From contig NZ_LMJJ01000012.1 of NCBI RefSeq assembly GCF_001429285.1, positions 530-64,529 of the forward strand: 64,000 bases of DNA, in the 5' to 3' direction. Of this stretch, positions 17,203-27,349 are shown piece by piece (position 1 is the stretch's first letter; every line of letters starts with the position of its first letter). The translations under genes and the position numbers were made by a program. Below the pieces are notes generated by a model that made no database searches, was not told where the DNA came from, and saw nothing but the letters and a program-made list of their open reading frames with translations. The DNA comes from Ensifer sp. Root278. GTDB lineage: Bacteria; Pseudomonadota; Alphaproteobacteria; Rhizobiales; Rhizobiaceae.

Positions 17203-18762
17203 TCAGCCCTGATCGATCGGAAGGGCCACGAAGCGGCTACCGTTCTCGGCCTCTATCTGGAAGAGCGCCTTGCTGCGGCCGTCCTTCTTGGCAGCGTTGA
17301 TGACCTTGAGGATATCGTCGGCAGACTTCACCTCCTGATTGTTCACGGAGACGATCTTCTCGCCCGTCTTCAGGCCACGGTCGCTGGCATCAGAGTCCTC
17401 ATCGACCGAGGCGATGGTGACGCCCTTGCCGTCGTCGGACGGCACGACGGTGACACCGAGGTCAGCCAGCGCCTGTTCGCTCGAAGGCTGTGTTTCTTCG
17501 GACTGGTCGTCCTGGCTCTTGGCTGCTTCCTTGTCATCCTTCGGCAAGGTACCGATTTCCAGCTTCACGCTTTCGGACTTGCCGTTGCGCCACAGCGCGA
17601 GGTCGACGGTCGTGCCCGGGCGGATTGCGGCCACCTTGCGGGCAAGATCACGCGGATCCTTGACCGTGTCGCCATTCAGAGCGGTGACAACATCGCCCTT
17701 CTTGATGCCAGCCTTTTCACCGGGAGAGCCGGCCTGCGGCTCGACGACGAGCGCGCCGCTTGCCTCAGCCAGGCCGAGCGATTCGGCGATGTCCTTGGTC
17801 ACCGGCTGGATCTGCACGCCCAGCCAGCCGCGGGAAACCGAACCATCCTTGATCAGGTCGGCGACGACGTCCTTGGCGGTAGCTGCGGGGATAGCAAAGG
17901 CGATACCGACGTTGCCGCCCGACGGCGAGAAGATTGCGGTGTTGATGCCGACCACTTCACCGGAGAGATTGAAGGTCGGGCCGCCCGAGTTGCCGCGGTT
18001 CACGGCCGCGTCGACCTGCAGGTAGTCGTCATAGGGGCCGGAGCCGATGTCGCGGCCACGGGCCGAGATGATGCCCGAGGTCACGGTGCCGCCGAGGCCG
18101 AACGGATTGCCGACAGCGACGACCCAATCGCCGACGCGGACCTTGCTGTCGTCAGCCCAGCTGACATAGGTGAACTTGCGCTTGTCGTCGACCTTGAGCA
18201 CGGCGAGGTCGGTACGGCTGTCCTTGCCGATCAGCTTGGCATCAAGTTCGGTGCCGTCATTGAGGATGACGGTGAAGGCCGCGCCGTCGGAAACGACGTG
18301 GTTGTTGGTGACCAGGTAGCCGTCTTCGGAGATGAAGAAGCCCGAACCCTGGGACGTCGGACGCAGGCGACCTTCGCCATGCGGGCCACGGCGACCCGGG
18401 CCACCGCGCTCGGCACGGTCATCGCCGCGCGGGCCGAATTCCTTGAAGAAGCGCTTCAGCGGGTGATCATCCGGCAGGTCGTCGAAGCCGCGACCGTTGA
18501 AATCGAAGGTGAAGTTGTTGCCCTCTTCGGAAACCGGATTGACGCGCGACTGGACGCGGACCGAAACGACGGCCGGCGAAACCGCCTCGACGACATTGGC
18601 AAAGCTCGGCACCGACGGTGCTTCCACCTTCACCGCTTCCGCAAAGGACTGGGAGACGCGCGCCGGCAGGCCGGAGGTCAGCATGACGGCGGCAAGGCCG
18701 GCAACCGTCGAGGCCTTCAGAACGGTCTTGAGGGAGGGACGCAGGGATTTGGTCGTAATCAT
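17203..18762 (-). CDS. degP: Periplasmic serine protease/chaperone DegP (HtrA)
   Basis: The product has 519 residues. An N-terminal signal sequence (about 1-42) contains KASTVAGLAAVMLTSGL. The trypsin-like domain carries the catalytic triad His155 (VTNNHVV), Asp185 (RTDLAVL) and Ser259 (GNSGGP). Two PDZ domains follow at about 295-385 and 415-510. It degrades or refolds misfolded envelope proteins. The insert before His155 is glycine/arginine-rich (about 110-135). It lies immediately downstream of the cyc genes, as degP1 does in S. meliloti. The 341-bp upstream gap suggests its own promoter rather than read-through from ccmH. Confidence 0.95.
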   Translation of the reverse strand: MITTKSLRPSLKTVLKASTVAGLAAVMLTSGLPARVSQSFAEAVKVEAPSVPSFANVVEAVSPAVVSVRVQSRVNPVSEEGNNFTFDFNGRGFDDLPDDHPLKRFFKEFGPRGDDRAERGGPGRRGPHGEGRLRPTSQGSGFFISEDGYLVTNNHVVSDGAAFTVILNDGTELDAKLIGKDSRTDLAVLKVDDKRKFTYVSWADDSKVRVGDWVVAVGNPFGLGGTVTSGIISARGRDIGSGPYDDYLQVDAAVNRGNSGGPTFNLSGEVVGINTAIFSPSGGNVGIAFAIPAATAKDVVADLIKDGSVSRGWLGVQIQPVTKDIAESLGLAEASGALVVEPQAGSPGEKAGIKKGDVVTALNGDTVKDPRDLARKVAAIRPGTTVDLALWRNGKSESVKLEIGTLPKDDKEAAKSQDDQSEETQPSSEQALADLGVTVVPSDDGKGVTIASVDEDSDASDRGLKTGEKIVSVNNQEVKSADDILKVINAAKKDGRSKALFQIEAENGSRFVALPIDQG

Positions 18763-19103
18763 CCGTTTTGCCTTTTCTCTTCCTGATGCGGCCTCAGCGG
18801 CTGCATCGAAACCTGGTTGCGATGTCCGCCTTCAGGGAGAGGCGGGCTCGTTTGGCTGACTGGAAGTCTAGCCGATGACGAAAGATGTAACGGATGGGAC
18901 CTTACTGAGTTCTGTCCGGAAAATGAATTTTTGGTAATGTTCGGCGACAGCGAAGAGGGACACTGCTCAAGCCCGTTCCAAAGCGTGGGCCATCACAAAT
19001 GGCTCCGCTCTCCAACCGGAGAGATCCCCAACGGTTTCAACATGTTGGCCTGGAGACGAGGAGCGCGAAGCGGCAAATTGCGCCACGTCGCTTTTGACAG
19101 ACG
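18763..19103. other. Intergenic region upstream of degP
   Basis: This is a 341-bp gap between ccmH and degP, which lie on the same strand. It presumably carries the degP promoter. The AT-richer part is about 18860-18950. I see no clear consensus stress promoter. The open frames crossing it are not convincing. Confidence 0.45.
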
Positions 19104-19559
19104 TCAGGGCTGAAGCAGCTTCTTCAGCTTTTCCTTTTCATCCTCGGAAAGCGGCGTTCCCTTTGCCTGGGCGCCGCGCCGGCGGGCCGCAATGACAAGG
19201 GTGATCGCCCCGACGAGCAGCAGGGTCGCGGGCATGCCCCACAGGATCAGCGTCTTTGTCTCGAAGCGCGGCTTCAGCAGCACGAATTCGCCGTAACGGG
19301 ACACGACATAATCGATCACCGCTTCATCGCTGTCGCCATTGGCCAGGCGCTCGCGCACAAGCACCCGCAGGTCCTTGGCAAGCTCCGCATTGGAATCGTC
19401 GATCGACTGGTTCTGGCAGACCATGCAGCGGAGCTCGGCCGAGATCGCCCGCGCCCGCGCTTCCAGCGCGGGATCGGCGAGCACTTCGTCCGGATTGACC
19501 GCGAGGGCCGAGCCAACAGGCGAGAGGAGCAGCAGAAGCGCCAGCAGCAGACGGGTCAT
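19104..19559 (-). CDS. ccmH: Cytochrome c-type biogenesis protein CcmH (CycL)
   Basis: The product has 151 residues. A signal peptide (1-20) is followed by the thiol motif RCMVCQNQS with Cys45 and Cys48, and one C-terminal membrane helix at about 102-122 ([20 protein letters not shown]). CcmH reduces the CxxCH disulfide of apocytochrome c before heme attachment. The ATG at 19559 overlaps the ccmF stop by four bases. A longer open frame upstream lies inside ccmF and is rejected. It is the last gene of the operon. Confidence 0.95.
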   Translation of the reverse strand: MTRLLLALLLLLSPVGSALAVNPDEVLADPALEARARAISAELRCMVCQNQSIDDSNAELAKDLRVLVRERLANGDSDEAVIDYVVSRYGEFVLLKPRFETKTLILWGMPATLLLVGAITLVIAARRRGAQAKGTPLSEDEKEKLKKLLQP

Positions 19560-21544
19560 TCGGCAGCTCCCACTGGTACTGTCTTCGGCCGCTTCGCCCG
19601 GGCCGGCGCGCCGACGCGCAGGCGACGGTCGCTCAAGGACACGAAACCACCGGCTATCATGAACAGGGTCCCGCCCCAGATGCAGAGGATCATCGGCTTC
19701 CACCAGATGCGCACGACGATACCGCCTTCGCTGATCTGGTCACCGAGCGAAACATAGAGCTGGCTGAGGCCGAAGGTGCGGATGCCGGCCTCCGTCGTCG
19801 GCATGCGGCGCGCCTGATAAAGACGCTTCGACGACCAGACTTCGGACACGGCAGCGCCGCCGCGGCTGATGGTAAAGTGACCGGATTCTTCGGTGTAGTT
19901 CGGGCCGCTGCCGTTGCGCATGCCATCGAAGCGCATGGTGTAGTCACCGGCATCGACCGTCATGCCGGGCTTCATCTCGACCACGGTCTCGGTTTCGAAC
20001 GCCGTGACGGCGACGATGCCGATCAGGGTGACGCCGAGACCGATATGGGCAAGCGCCGTGCCGAAGGCGGAGCGCGGCAGGCCGGTGAAGCGCCGCCAGG
20101 CAACGTTGCCCGCGACCTTGCCGAGACCGGAGCGCAACGCGAGATCCGTCAGGGAACCGGCGATCAGATAGACGCCAAGAGCGATGCCGAAGACCGCCAG
20201 GACCGGGCCGCCATTCATTGCGTAATAGTAGCCAGTACCGAAGACGAGACCGATCGCAACCGCAGCGAAGAGCCGCTGGGCGACGCCGACGAGGTCACCG
20301 CGCTTCCAGGCGAGCAATGGTCCGAACGGCACGGCGAAGAGCAGCGGCAGCATCAAGAGACCGAAGGTCATGTTGAAGAACGGCGGACCGACGGAGATCT
20401 TGTCGCCGGTGAGCGCCTCCAGCACCAGCGGATAAAGCGTGCCGGTCAAAACCGTTGCGGTCGCCGTCGTCAGGATCAGGTTGTTGAAGACCAGCGCGCC
20501 CTCGCGCGAAATCGGCGCGAAGATGCCGCCGGCTTTCAGGTGCGAGGCGCGCAAGGCGAAGAGTGTGAAGGCGCCGCCGATGAAGAAGACGAGGATGGCG
20601 AGAATGAAGATGCCGCGGGTCGGATCCGTGGCGAAGGCATGAACCGAGGTCAGCACGCCTGAACGCACGAGGAAGGTGCCGAGCAGCGACAGCGAGAAGG
20701 TCATGATCGCGAGCAGCACGGTCCAGATCTTCAGCGCTTCGCGCTTCTCCATGACCAGGGCCGAATGCAGCAGCGCCGTGCCCGCGAGCCAGGGCATGAA
20801 GGACGCGTTTTCCACCGGGTCCCAGAACCACCAGCCGCCCCAGCCAAGCTCGTAGTAGGCCCAGTAGGAGCCCATGGAAATGCCGGCAGTAAGGAACGTC
20901 CAAGCGGCAAGCGTCCACGGGCGCACCCAGCGCGCCCAGGCGGCATCGATGCGGCCCTCGATCAATGCCGCGATCGCGAAGGAGAAGCAGACGGAGAAGC
21001 CGACATAACCGAGGTAGAGCAGCGGCGGATGAATGGCGAGGCCGACATCCTGGAGGATCGGGTTCAGGTCCTTGCCTTCACCCGGCGCCGGGATCAACCG
21101 CGCAAACGGATTGGACGTCAGCAAAATGAAGAGCGCAAAGGCCATCGCGATCCAGGCCTGGACCGCAAGCACATTCGCCTTCAGCGTTTCCGGCAGGTTG
21201 CGCCCGAAGGCTGCGACCAGTGCCGAGAAGAACGTCAGGATCAGCAGCCACAGCAGCATCGATCCCTCGTGGTTCCCCCACACACCCGAGATCTTGTAGA
21301 TCAGCGGCTTCAGGGAATGGGAGTTTTCCCAGACGTTGCGAACCGAGAAGTCCGAGGTCACATAGGCGAAGGTGAGCACAACGAAAGCGAAAGCGACCAG
21401 CAGAAAACAGGCGACCGCTGCGCTTGACGCCAGTTCCATCAAGCCGCGATCGTTCAGCCGTGCTCCGAGGATCGGCAAAGCGGCCTGGATGACCGCGGTC
21501 GCCAATGCCAGGACCAGCGCGTAGTGTCCGAGCTCGATGATCAT
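19556..21544 (-). CDS. ccmF: Heme lyase subunit CcmF (CycK)
   Basis: The product is a 662-residue integral membrane protein with about 14-15 helices. The heme-handling tryptophan-rich motif [18 protein letters not shown] lies at about 234-251. With CcmH and CcmI it ligates heme from holo-CcmE to apocytochrome c on the periplasmic side. The length and motif are typical. The start overlaps the ccmE stop by four bases (ATGA), and the stop overlaps the ccmH start by four. The tight packing shows translational coupling through the operon. Confidence 0.97.
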   Translation of the reverse strand: MIIELGHYALVLALATAVIQAALPILGARLNDRGLMELASSAAVACFLLVAFAFVVLTFAYVTSDFSVRNVWENSHSLKPLIYKISGVWGNHEGSMLLWLLILTFFSALVAAFGRNLPETLKANVLAVQAWIAMAFALFILLTSNPFARLIPAPGEGKDLNPILQDVGLAIHPPLLYLGYVGFSVCFSFAIAALIEGRIDAAWARWVRPWTLAAWTFLTAGISMGSYWAYYELGWGGWWFWDPVENASFMPWLAGTALLHSALVMEKREALKIWTVLLAIMTFSLSLLGTFLVRSGVLTSVHAFATDPTRGIFILAILVFFIGGAFTLFALRASHLKAGGIFAPISREGALVFNNLILTTATATVLTGTLYPLVLEALTGDKISVGPPFFNMTFGLLMLPLLFAVPFGPLLAWKRGDLVGVAQRLFAAVAIGLVFGTGYYYAMNGGPVLAVFGIALGVYLIAGSLTDLALRSGLGKVAGNVAWRRFTGLPRSAFGTALAHIGLGVTLIGIVAVTAFETETVVEMKPGMTVDAGDYTMRFDGMRNGSGPNYTEESGHFTISRGGAAVSEVWSSKRLYQARRMPTTEAGIRTFGLSQLYVSLGDQISEGGIVVRIWWKPMILCIWGGTLFMIAGGFVSLSDRRLRVGAPARAKRPKTVPVGAAE

Positions 21545-21993
21545 TTAATGGTTTCCTTCCCGCTGAGCTCAACGCCCTGGGCCTTCAAGCGGTCGGCGAC
21601 GTCCTTCGGCATATAGGTCTCGTCATGCTTGGCGAGAACCGTATCCGCCACGAAGACGGAACTCCCTTGAACGAAGGCTCCCTCCGTCACCACGCCCTGC
21701 CCTTCGCGGAACAGGTCGGGCAGGATGCCCGTGTAGGTTACCGGCACGCCGGCAAGCGTATCGGTGACGGTAAAGGTGACCGTCTTGCTGTCGCCGCGTT
21801 TCACCGACCCCCCTTCAACCACACCGCCGAGGCGGATGCGCGTACCCGGAGAGACGTTCGCCTTGGCGAGATCGCTCGGCACGTAGAAATAGGCGATCGC
21901 CTGGCTGAAGGCGAACATGACAAGAAAGGCTGCGAGAACCAGGAAGCCGACGCCGCCGCCGATGATCGCCAGTCTTTTTTGTTTGCGCGTCAT
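21541..21993 (-). CDS. ccmE: Heme chaperone CcmE (CycJ)
   Basis: The product has 150 residues. An N-terminal membrane anchor (about 8-30) precedes a periplasmic OB-fold. The heme is bound covalently by His123 in [10 protein letters not shown], the family hallmark. CcmE carries heme from the CcmABCD exporter, which is not in this window, to CcmF. The start overlaps ccmI by four bases. The length agrees with other alphaproteobacterial CcmE proteins. Confidence 0.97.
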   Translation of the reverse strand: MTRKQKRLAIIGGGVGFLVLAAFLVMFAFSQAIAYFYVPSDLAKANVSPGTRIRLGGVVEGGSVKRGDSKTVTFTVTDTLAGVPVTYTGILPDLFREGQGVVTEGAFVQGSSVFVADTVLAKHDETYMPKDVADRLKAQGVELSGKETIK

Positions 21994-23132
21994 TGCGTCA
22001 CTCCATCGGTCGCAATCCCGAGTTCACGAGCAAGCGTCAGGAGCTGTTTGCCCCCGTCGCCATCGGCCGGGAAGGTCTTCAGGCCCTCCTTTAGCGCTGC
22101 CGCGGCCTTGTCTCGTTGATCAAGGACAACATGGGAGCGGATCAGTCGCGCCCAGCCTTCGAGGTTATCTGGATTTTCCTTGAGGCGGCTTTCGAGGCTT
22201 TCGACCATGCCGCGGATCATTTCCTGACGATCGCCGGAGCTCATGCTCTCGGCGGCAGCGACATCCTCGGCGTTCGGATTGCCAGGTGCGGCAGCGCTGC
22301 TGGTGCCGGCGCCCGTCAGCTCTGCCACATGCTGCTTGACCAGCGGCAGCCATGGCGCGTCCGCAGGCGACGTCGCGACCAGCCTGTTGAAGGCAGTCAG
22401 CGCCTCCTCCTTCTTGCCTTCCTGCTTGAGACCGAGGGCAAGGTAGAATTCCGAGCGCGGATCATTGGGGTCGAGCGTCAGTGCCTGCCGGAGCGCCTCC
22501 TGCGCCTTCGTCGTCACGAGGCCGTCGGATTGCACAACGAGCGCCTCCGCGTATCCGCCGAGACGCGCCGGCGTCGGCCCCAGCAAGCGGATCGCCCGGT
22601 CATAGGCGTCAACCGCTTCCTCAATGCGGCCGTTGCGCATGTAGATCGGTGCGAGCAGATCCCAACCGGCGCCGTCGTTCGGGTTCACCGCAAGGTGGTT
22701 TTCTGCCTTGGCGATCAGGACATTGATGTCGCCGTTGGGATCGGCAAGACGAGCGGCAAGCGGCTGCGCCGGCACGCCCGGGCTGCCGGTCAGCAAATAA
22801 AGACAGAGCCCAACCGCGGGAAGACAGAGGAGCACGAATACCTGGGCCAGACGATTGGCCCCGCGCCGCGGCGAAACGGCCGTCGCCACAGCGCGATCGC
22901 TGTCGCCGGCTGCCAGCAGTCGGCGCGCCACTTCGGCGCGCGCAAGCTCGGCATCGTCGCTGCCGATCAGACCGCTGTCCTGATCGCGCTTCAGTTCGTC
23001 GAGCTGGTCGCGATAGACCTCGATGTCATGGCTGTGGGGAGACGATGGGGCTTCCCCTGCCCGCATCAGCGGGAGGATCAGCACGGCGGCGACGGCCGCC
23101 GTCAAAGTGGCGACGAGGATCCAGAACAACAT
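21990..23132 (-). CDS. ccmI: Cytochrome c biogenesis protein CcmI (CycH), TPR apocytochrome chaperone
   Basis: The product has 380 residues. Two membrane helices (about 2-22 and 95-115) flank a cytoplasmic region with the conserved [15 protein letters not shown] repeats in the periplasmic part (about 150-260) bind the C-terminus of apocytochrome c. It is first in the ccmI-ccmE-ccmF-ccmH operon, the cycHJKL of rhizobia. Loss of that operon in rhizobia abolishes c-type cytochromes and symbiotic nitrogen fixation (established knowledge). The start ATG at 23132 gives the typical MLFWIL N-terminus. Confidence 0.95.
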   Translation of the reverse strand: MLFWILVATLTAAVAAVLILPLMRAGEAPSSPHSHDIEVYRDQLDELKRDQDSGLIGSDDAELARAEVARRLLAAGDSDRAVATAVSPRRGANRLAQVFVLLCLPAVGLCLYLLTGSPGVPAQPLAARLADPNGDINVLIAKAENHLAVNPNDGAGWDLLAPIYMRNGRIEEAVDAYDRAIRLLGPTPARLGGYAEALVVQSDGLVTTKAQEALRQALTLDPNDPRSEFYLALGLKQEGKKEEALTAFNRLVATSPADAPWLPLVKQHVAELTGAGTSSAAAPGNPNAEDVAAAESMSSGDRQEMIRGMVESLESRLKENPDNLEGWARLIRSHVVLDQRDKAAAALKEGLKTFPADGDGGKQLLTLARELGIATDGVTQ

Positions 23133-23264
23133 GGACGCTCAATACTATGAGGCCCATGCCATTCCAACTCGAAAACCCGTCATGACGGAGATTTGAGGCG
23201 TTTCGCCGCAACGGCCGGCCAAGCCCGTCCCTGACAACGCTCGGACGCCTCAGAGAAGCTGCGC

Positions 23265-23708
23265 TCAGGTCAGCGGCGTCCAGCTGCCGTCGGGATTGCG
23301 GCACGCGGCACCCCGGGCCGTCTTCGCCTGGGTCTTGACCGTGACGGTATGGCTGTACTGGCGGCAATTCTGCGATCCGACCTGATAGGGAGCGGCCGCA
23401 ACGACGGAGCCGCTGACGCCGCGTCCGTTCCAGGTCACAGGCTGGCCACCCGGTGCCGCCTCGAGTGCGCGATACTCCGCCTCAAGCGCCCGCTGGCGGT
23501 CGGACGTACCGATATCGAGATCGGCAAGGCGACCGATCACGCCGCCCTGAAGCGCAGCGATGTAGGTTGTCGAGGAGACAGCGCGGGTCGCGGTCGAACC
23601 GAGGCCAGCGACAGCACCCTTGCCGCCCGAGGTGGAGCCGCAACCGGCAAGAGCCACGGCCGACGCGATCACCACGATCCTACCGCCAACGACAAAAGTC
23701 CGTGTCAT
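23265..23708 (-). CDS. Small outer-membrane lipoprotein (17 kDa surface-antigen-like)
   Basis: The product has 147 residues. A lipoprotein signal ends in the lipobox ALAGC, with Cys23 as the predicted lipidation site. The mature part has a glycine-rich stretch and a C-terminal module with QNCRQYSHTV and RGAACRNPDGSWTPLT. This pattern occurs in rickettsial 17-kDa antigen-like lipoproteins of alphaproteobacteria. The function is unknown, with outer membrane location inferred. ATG at 23708 is chosen because it gives a compact signal. In-frame starts lie 18 and 30 bases upstream. It is a single gene between feuQ and ccmI on the same strand. Confidence 0.75.
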   Translation of the reverse strand: MTRTFVVGGRIVVIASAVALAGCGSTSGGKGAVAGLGSTATRAVSSTTYIAALQGGVIGRLADLDIGTSDRQRALEAEYRALEAAPGGQPVTWNGRGVSGSVVAAAPYQVGSQNCRQYSHTVTVKTQAKTARGAACRNPDGSWTPLT

Positions 23709-23925
23709 TTCTGCCTGGTTCCTCATGATCCGCGACACTCAATCATCCCTATCCGAAGCCGCATTCAAGAACCCCACGCATTCGGGTCAAATGACGACTT
23801 GTCCTTGATTTTCTTTTGGCATTCCCCGCCTGCCGAGGCAACGGCGCGCCCTGCCGATGTGACATTTTCGAGCACGGGTGTGACACCTAGATCACGAAAC
23901 CGCGCACGCCCTTCCTCATCTTGCA

Positions 23926-25311
23926 CTAGGCCGCGGCCGGCAACAGGAGCTGCGCGCGCAAGCCCCCTTCGTCCCGTCGCGACAGCGTAATGGTGCCTTG
24001 ATACTCCCGCACGATCTCGCTGACGATCGAAAGCCCGAGCCCGGTTCCAGGCTTGCTTTCGTCAAGCCGCTTGCCGCGCTTCATCGCCAGCGCAATCTGG
24101 TCGGGATTGAGCCCCGGGCCGTCATCATCGATGTCGAGCACGATCCACTGCCTCCCGGGTTCCTTCGCATGCAGCTCGACCGGCGCCGGCCGGACGTTCA
24201 GCCACACCTCGCCACGGGCGTGGCGGGCGGCATTTTCAAGCAGGTTGCCAACGGTTTCCTCGACGTCCTGCAACTCCATCGCGAGCACCAATCCCGGCGG
24301 GTTGATTGACAGATGGACCTGCTTTTCCGGGTTGAGCTTGCGCATCACCCGAACCAGGCGTTCGAGCGCCGGCTGCGCCTCGGTCCTCGCCAGGACGGAT
24401 TCCCGCTGCGCCGCGATCCGCGCGCGGCTGAGATAGGACTGAACCTGCATCTGCATCGCATCGACTTGGCTGCGCACCAGTTCGCCGTGCGACGCATCCA
24501 GCACGCGGGCCTCGTTGAGGAGCACGGCGATCGGGGTCTTCAAGGAATGCGCGAGGTTGCCGACTTGCATGCGCGCACGCTCGACGATGCGGCGGTTGCT
24601 GTCGATCAAGGCGTTGACTTCGTTGGCAAGCGGCTGGATTTCGCGCGGGAAGGCTCCATCGAGCCTCTCGCTTTCGCCGGTGCGGATCTTCTCCAGCGAG
24701 CGACGGACTTGATCGAGCGGACGCAGGCCGAAGAGGATGGTCAGCGCGTTCACCCCGAGACCGCCGAGACCGAAGATGGAGAGCGCGATGGTCAGGTTGC
24801 GGGTGAAGCGATTGATGTCGGCTTCAAGCACGTCGCGGTTTCCGGCCACGCGAAAACGCGCGGTGTGGCCTTGAATGTCGAGCACGACCTCTGTCTCGGA
24901 AACCTCGACCTCGTTGCCGAACGGATCCTTGGTGGTGTAGAACCGGACGTAGCCGGTGTCGAACGGAACCTCATCGACGCTGGCGATCGGCAGCTTGCCG
25001 TTGCCGAGTGACGTCGAGATCAAGGGCGGTGTGTCGAATTCGCCGATCGGATCGACGATCCAGTACCAGCCGGTCTGCGGCTGCGAAAAGCGGAGATCGC
25101 CGAGCTGCGGGCTTCCAGAGAGGACCGTCTTCTCGTTGACCGAAATCGAATTGACGACATTGAAAAGCTGCGCGCGCAAGAGGTCCTTGAAGCCGCGCTC
25201 GGAGCCCTGCCGATAGAGTTCGGAAATGACCACGCCGATCACGACCAGGGCGACGACCGCCCAGACGGTGGAAACCGCCAATACGCGGGCTGTGAGCGAT
25301 CTAATTGCCAT
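23926..25311 (-). CDS. feuQ: Sensor histidine kinase FeuQ (PhoQ-like)
   Basis: The kinase has 461 residues. Membrane helices at about 8-30 and 174-195 bracket a periplasmic sensor domain. HAMP is followed by a HisKA box with GNLAHSLKTPIAVLLNE (His255) and an HATPase with GTGLGLSIV. The AHSLKTP variant and the sensor resemble PhoQ. In S. meliloti FeuPQ regulates osmoadaptation and cyclic glucan export (ndvA), and feuP was first linked to iron uptake in R. leguminosarum. The gene overlaps the feuP 3' end by 11 bases. Its activity is expected to be restrained by FeuN, encoded just upstream. Confidence 0.85.
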   Translation of the reverse strand: MAIRSLTARVLAVSTVWAVVALVVIGVVISELYRQGSERGFKDLLRAQLFNVVNSISVNEKTVLSGSPQLGDLRFSQPQTGWYWIVDPIGEFDTPPLISTSLGNGKLPIASVDEVPFDTGYVRFYTTKDPFGNEVEVSETEVVLDIQGHTARFRVAGNRDVLEADINRFTRNLTIALSIFGLGGLGVNALTILFGLRPLDQVRRSLEKIRTGESERLDGAFPREIQPLANEVNALIDSNRRIVERARMQVGNLAHSLKTPIAVLLNEARVLDASHGELVRSQVDAMQMQVQSYLSRARIAAQRESVLARTEAQPALERLVRVMRKLNPEKQVHLSINPPGLVLAMELQDVEETVGNLLENAARHARGEVWLNVRPAPVELHAKEPGRQWIVLDIDDDGPGLNPDQIALAMKRGKRLDESKPGTGLGLSIVSEIVREYQGTITLSRRDEGGLRAQLLLPAAA

Positions 25312-25972
25312 TGCCCGGCGCTTGCATTCGGTATCCGAGACCGCGCACCGTTTCGATCAGGTCGTTACCGATCTTCTTGCGCAGCCGGCCGATGAACACT
25401 TCGATCGTATTGGAATCGCGGTCAAAATCCTGGTCGTACATATGCTCGACCAGTTCCGTGCGCGAAACGACCTGGCCCATGTGGTGCATGAGATAGGAAA
25501 GCAGCCGGAACTCGTGCGACGTCAGCTTGAGGGCCACGCCATCGACGGTTGCCTTGGAACCCTTGGTATCGAGGCGCACCGGGCCGCAGACGATCTCCGA
25601 GCTTGCATGGCCGGCAGCACGACGGATCAGGGCGCGGATGCGAGCGAGAACCTCTTCGACATGAAAGGGCTTGGCAACATAGTCGTCGGCGCCGGCATCG
25701 ATGCCCGCGACCTTGTCGCTCCAGCGATCGCGCGCCGTCAGGATCAGCACCGGCATGGTCTTGCCATCGCCGCGCCACTTCTCCAGAACCGTGATGCCAT
25801 CCATCTCCGGCAGGCCGATATCGAGGATCACGGCATCGTAGGGCTCGGCGTCGCCGAGATAGTGCCCCTCCTCGCCGTCATAGGCCTGATCGACGACATA
25901 GCCGGCCTCCTTCAGCACTTCGGCGAGCTGCCGGTTCAGGTTGGCGTCGTCCTCGACAATCAGAATGCGCAT
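25301..25972 (-). CDS. feuP: Response regulator FeuP (PhoP-like, OmpR family)
   Basis: The product has 223 residues. The receiver has EDD at the N-terminus, phosphoacceptor Asp51 (VILDIGLP) and Lys in VAKPFHVEE. The winged helix shows LTSHEFRLLSYLMHHMGQVV and TIEVFIGRLRKKIG. It is a transcription factor phosphorylated by FeuQ. It forms an operon with feuN (143 bp upstream) and feuQ (11-bp overlap). The call rests on sequence type and the feuN-feuP-feuQ order. Confidence 0.87.
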   Translation of the reverse strand: MRILIVEDDANLNRQLAEVLKEAGYVVDQAYDGEEGHYLGDAEPYDAVILDIGLPEMDGITVLEKWRGDGKTMPVLILTARDRWSDKVAGIDAGADDYVAKPFHVEEVLARIRALIRRAAGHASSEIVCGPVRLDTKGSKATVDGVALKLTSHEFRLLSYLMHHMGQVVSRTELVEHMYDQDFDRDSNTIEVFIGRLRKKIGNDLIETVRGLGYRMQAPGNGN

Positions 25973-26114
25973 TCGCCTCTACTTCCTCTCGCGGCCATCC
26001 CCGCTGCTTGTTTCGCTAAATCCTAGCCGATTTAAGGACAGAAACATGCAGGCATTCAAAGCACTGCAGCGACCTTTTCGCATCGGACAAGACGCACGGT
26101 ACTGCAGGGATCGC

Positions 26115-26369
26115 TTACATCGGCACCTTGACGGTCACCTTTTTCGGTCGCCCACCGTTACCGGGAACGAGCACCGTGATCACGCACTGGCCATCGGACG
26201 TCGGTTGTGCCGACAACAACTCGCCGCCGGTGTCGGCGACCACCTGTGCAGCGGCCGCGCTGCAATCGCCGGCCACACGGACGACATTATCCGACGGCAC
26301 GTTGATCGCAGGCGGGCTGAAGCCCGCGAGGCCTGCAGCAAGCGCGGCTATGATCACTGGTGAAGACAT
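26115..26369 (-). CDS. feuN: FeuN, small periplasmic modulator of FeuPQ signalling
   Basis: The product has 84 residues. The first 20 (MSSPVIIAALAAGLAGFSPP) form a hydrophobic export signal, and the mature part has two cysteines (GDCSAAAA, GQCVITVL) that could form a disulfide. FeuN in S. meliloti is a small periplasmic protein of about this size that restrains the kinase FeuQ. It is needed for viability because unchecked FeuPQ activity is toxic (established knowledge). The position directly upstream of feuP matches. ATG at 26369 has only a weak ribosome-binding site. The longer open frame to 26588 is not secretion-like. Confidence 0.72.
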   Translation of the reverse strand: MSSPVIIAALAAGLAGFSPPAINVPSDNVVRVAGDCSAAAAQVVADTGGELLSAQPTSDGQCVITVLVPGNGGRPKKVTVKVPM

Positions 26370-27208
26370 GAACGCACTTTCGACTTGGGAAGCATCATGG
26401 CAGAAGCAATAACCGAATGAGGCTGAATGGCAAATGAATGTCGGCCTTCCGAGCCACCAGGAACCCATTGGAAAACCCACAGACTCAGCTGGAATTCCGA
26501 CCCTAGATTGCAGCGATTCCATCCCTGACGGAACCCGGGCCAAGGCCCTCGTTCGGCAAGCGATAGCCACTTCATGCGACAGTTTCATCTGCGCGGCTGC
26601 TGGGAGAACAGAGCTTGAAGCTCACCGGCCTTGGTCGTGGCAGCCTTTTGTTAAGTATGTTTCGCTAGACTTCAGACGTCGTCATAGGCTCGCGCGTCGC
26701 GATGGCCAGGGCATCCGCCATAGCCCGAACACTGAGACAGCACATCAAGCAGGAAGCGATTCCCGATTCCTTTGAATCCCTTGGCGGCGATCGTTCGAAA
26801 ACTGAGTCAACACCCTGCGAGGTTGAGTCAAGTCGATCGCAGCCCGATTCCGGCAGCCAGGCTAAGCCACTGACACCCTTCGATTTCATAGCGATGGTTT
26901 TCGCCCCCTAGCGCGCAAGCGTGCCGACGTTCGGCACATCCTATTCGTGCCTGAATACGTGAAGCTTGGCGTTCGCGTACAAAGAATAGACGTTCGCAAA
27001 ATTACTTCAAAAGAACAGCCAATTTAGTCGCATCTGAACTACCACATCTGTGAATTGACGGACGGCTGTGGATCAACGAAAAATTAATCGATTTAAATAT
27101 TTTTCAATCGTTTAAATGATTTAAGCCACTGATTTACAAAGTCTTTACGATATGAAATTGTCCGCCGCATCAAACGTCATGAAACCGTCATAGGCCCGGG
27201 AGGATCGG
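26370..27208. other. Gene-poor, AT-richer gap between feuN and the 46-aa ORF
   Basis: About 840 bp carry no gene I can support. Short plus-strand open frames at 26434-26775 and 26702-26911 lack ribosome-binding sites and known domains. The right part (about 26980-27180) is strongly AT-rich and holds repeated AATCGATTTAAAT, AATCGTTTAAAT and GATTTAA motifs at about 27088-27125. The left end must contain the feuN promoter. Confidence 0.55.
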
Positions 27209-27349
27209 ATGCAGACGCTCGCCAACAACCAGCCCGCATCTCAGCAGTCCAAAGTACCGCAATCGCTGCTCGACCGTTTCGAAAACGAATGGCGCGCCAT
27301 GCGCGCTGCCGGCGAAAGCACCCCGAAGCCGATCCAACCGGCTGAGTAA
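27209..27349 (+). CDS. Hypothetical small protein (46 aa)
   Basis: The ORF from ATG at 27209 to TAA at 27349 has a strong GGGAGGA ribosome-binding site five to six bases upstream. The product begins MQTLANNQPASQQSKVP and has a central SLLDRFENEWRAMRAAGE segment with helix-forming, charged residues. It has no signal peptide or membrane segment and no family I recognise. The AT-rich block upstream could hold its promoter. Confidence 0.55.
   Translation: MQTLANNQPASQQSKVPQSLLDRFENEWRAMRAAGESTPKPIQPAE

Noticed and set aside
26434-26911. Two overlapping small plus-strand ORFs (113 and 69 codons)
   Set aside because: They have weak start contexts, no domain, and composition unlike neighbouring genes. 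The region is described as non-coding.
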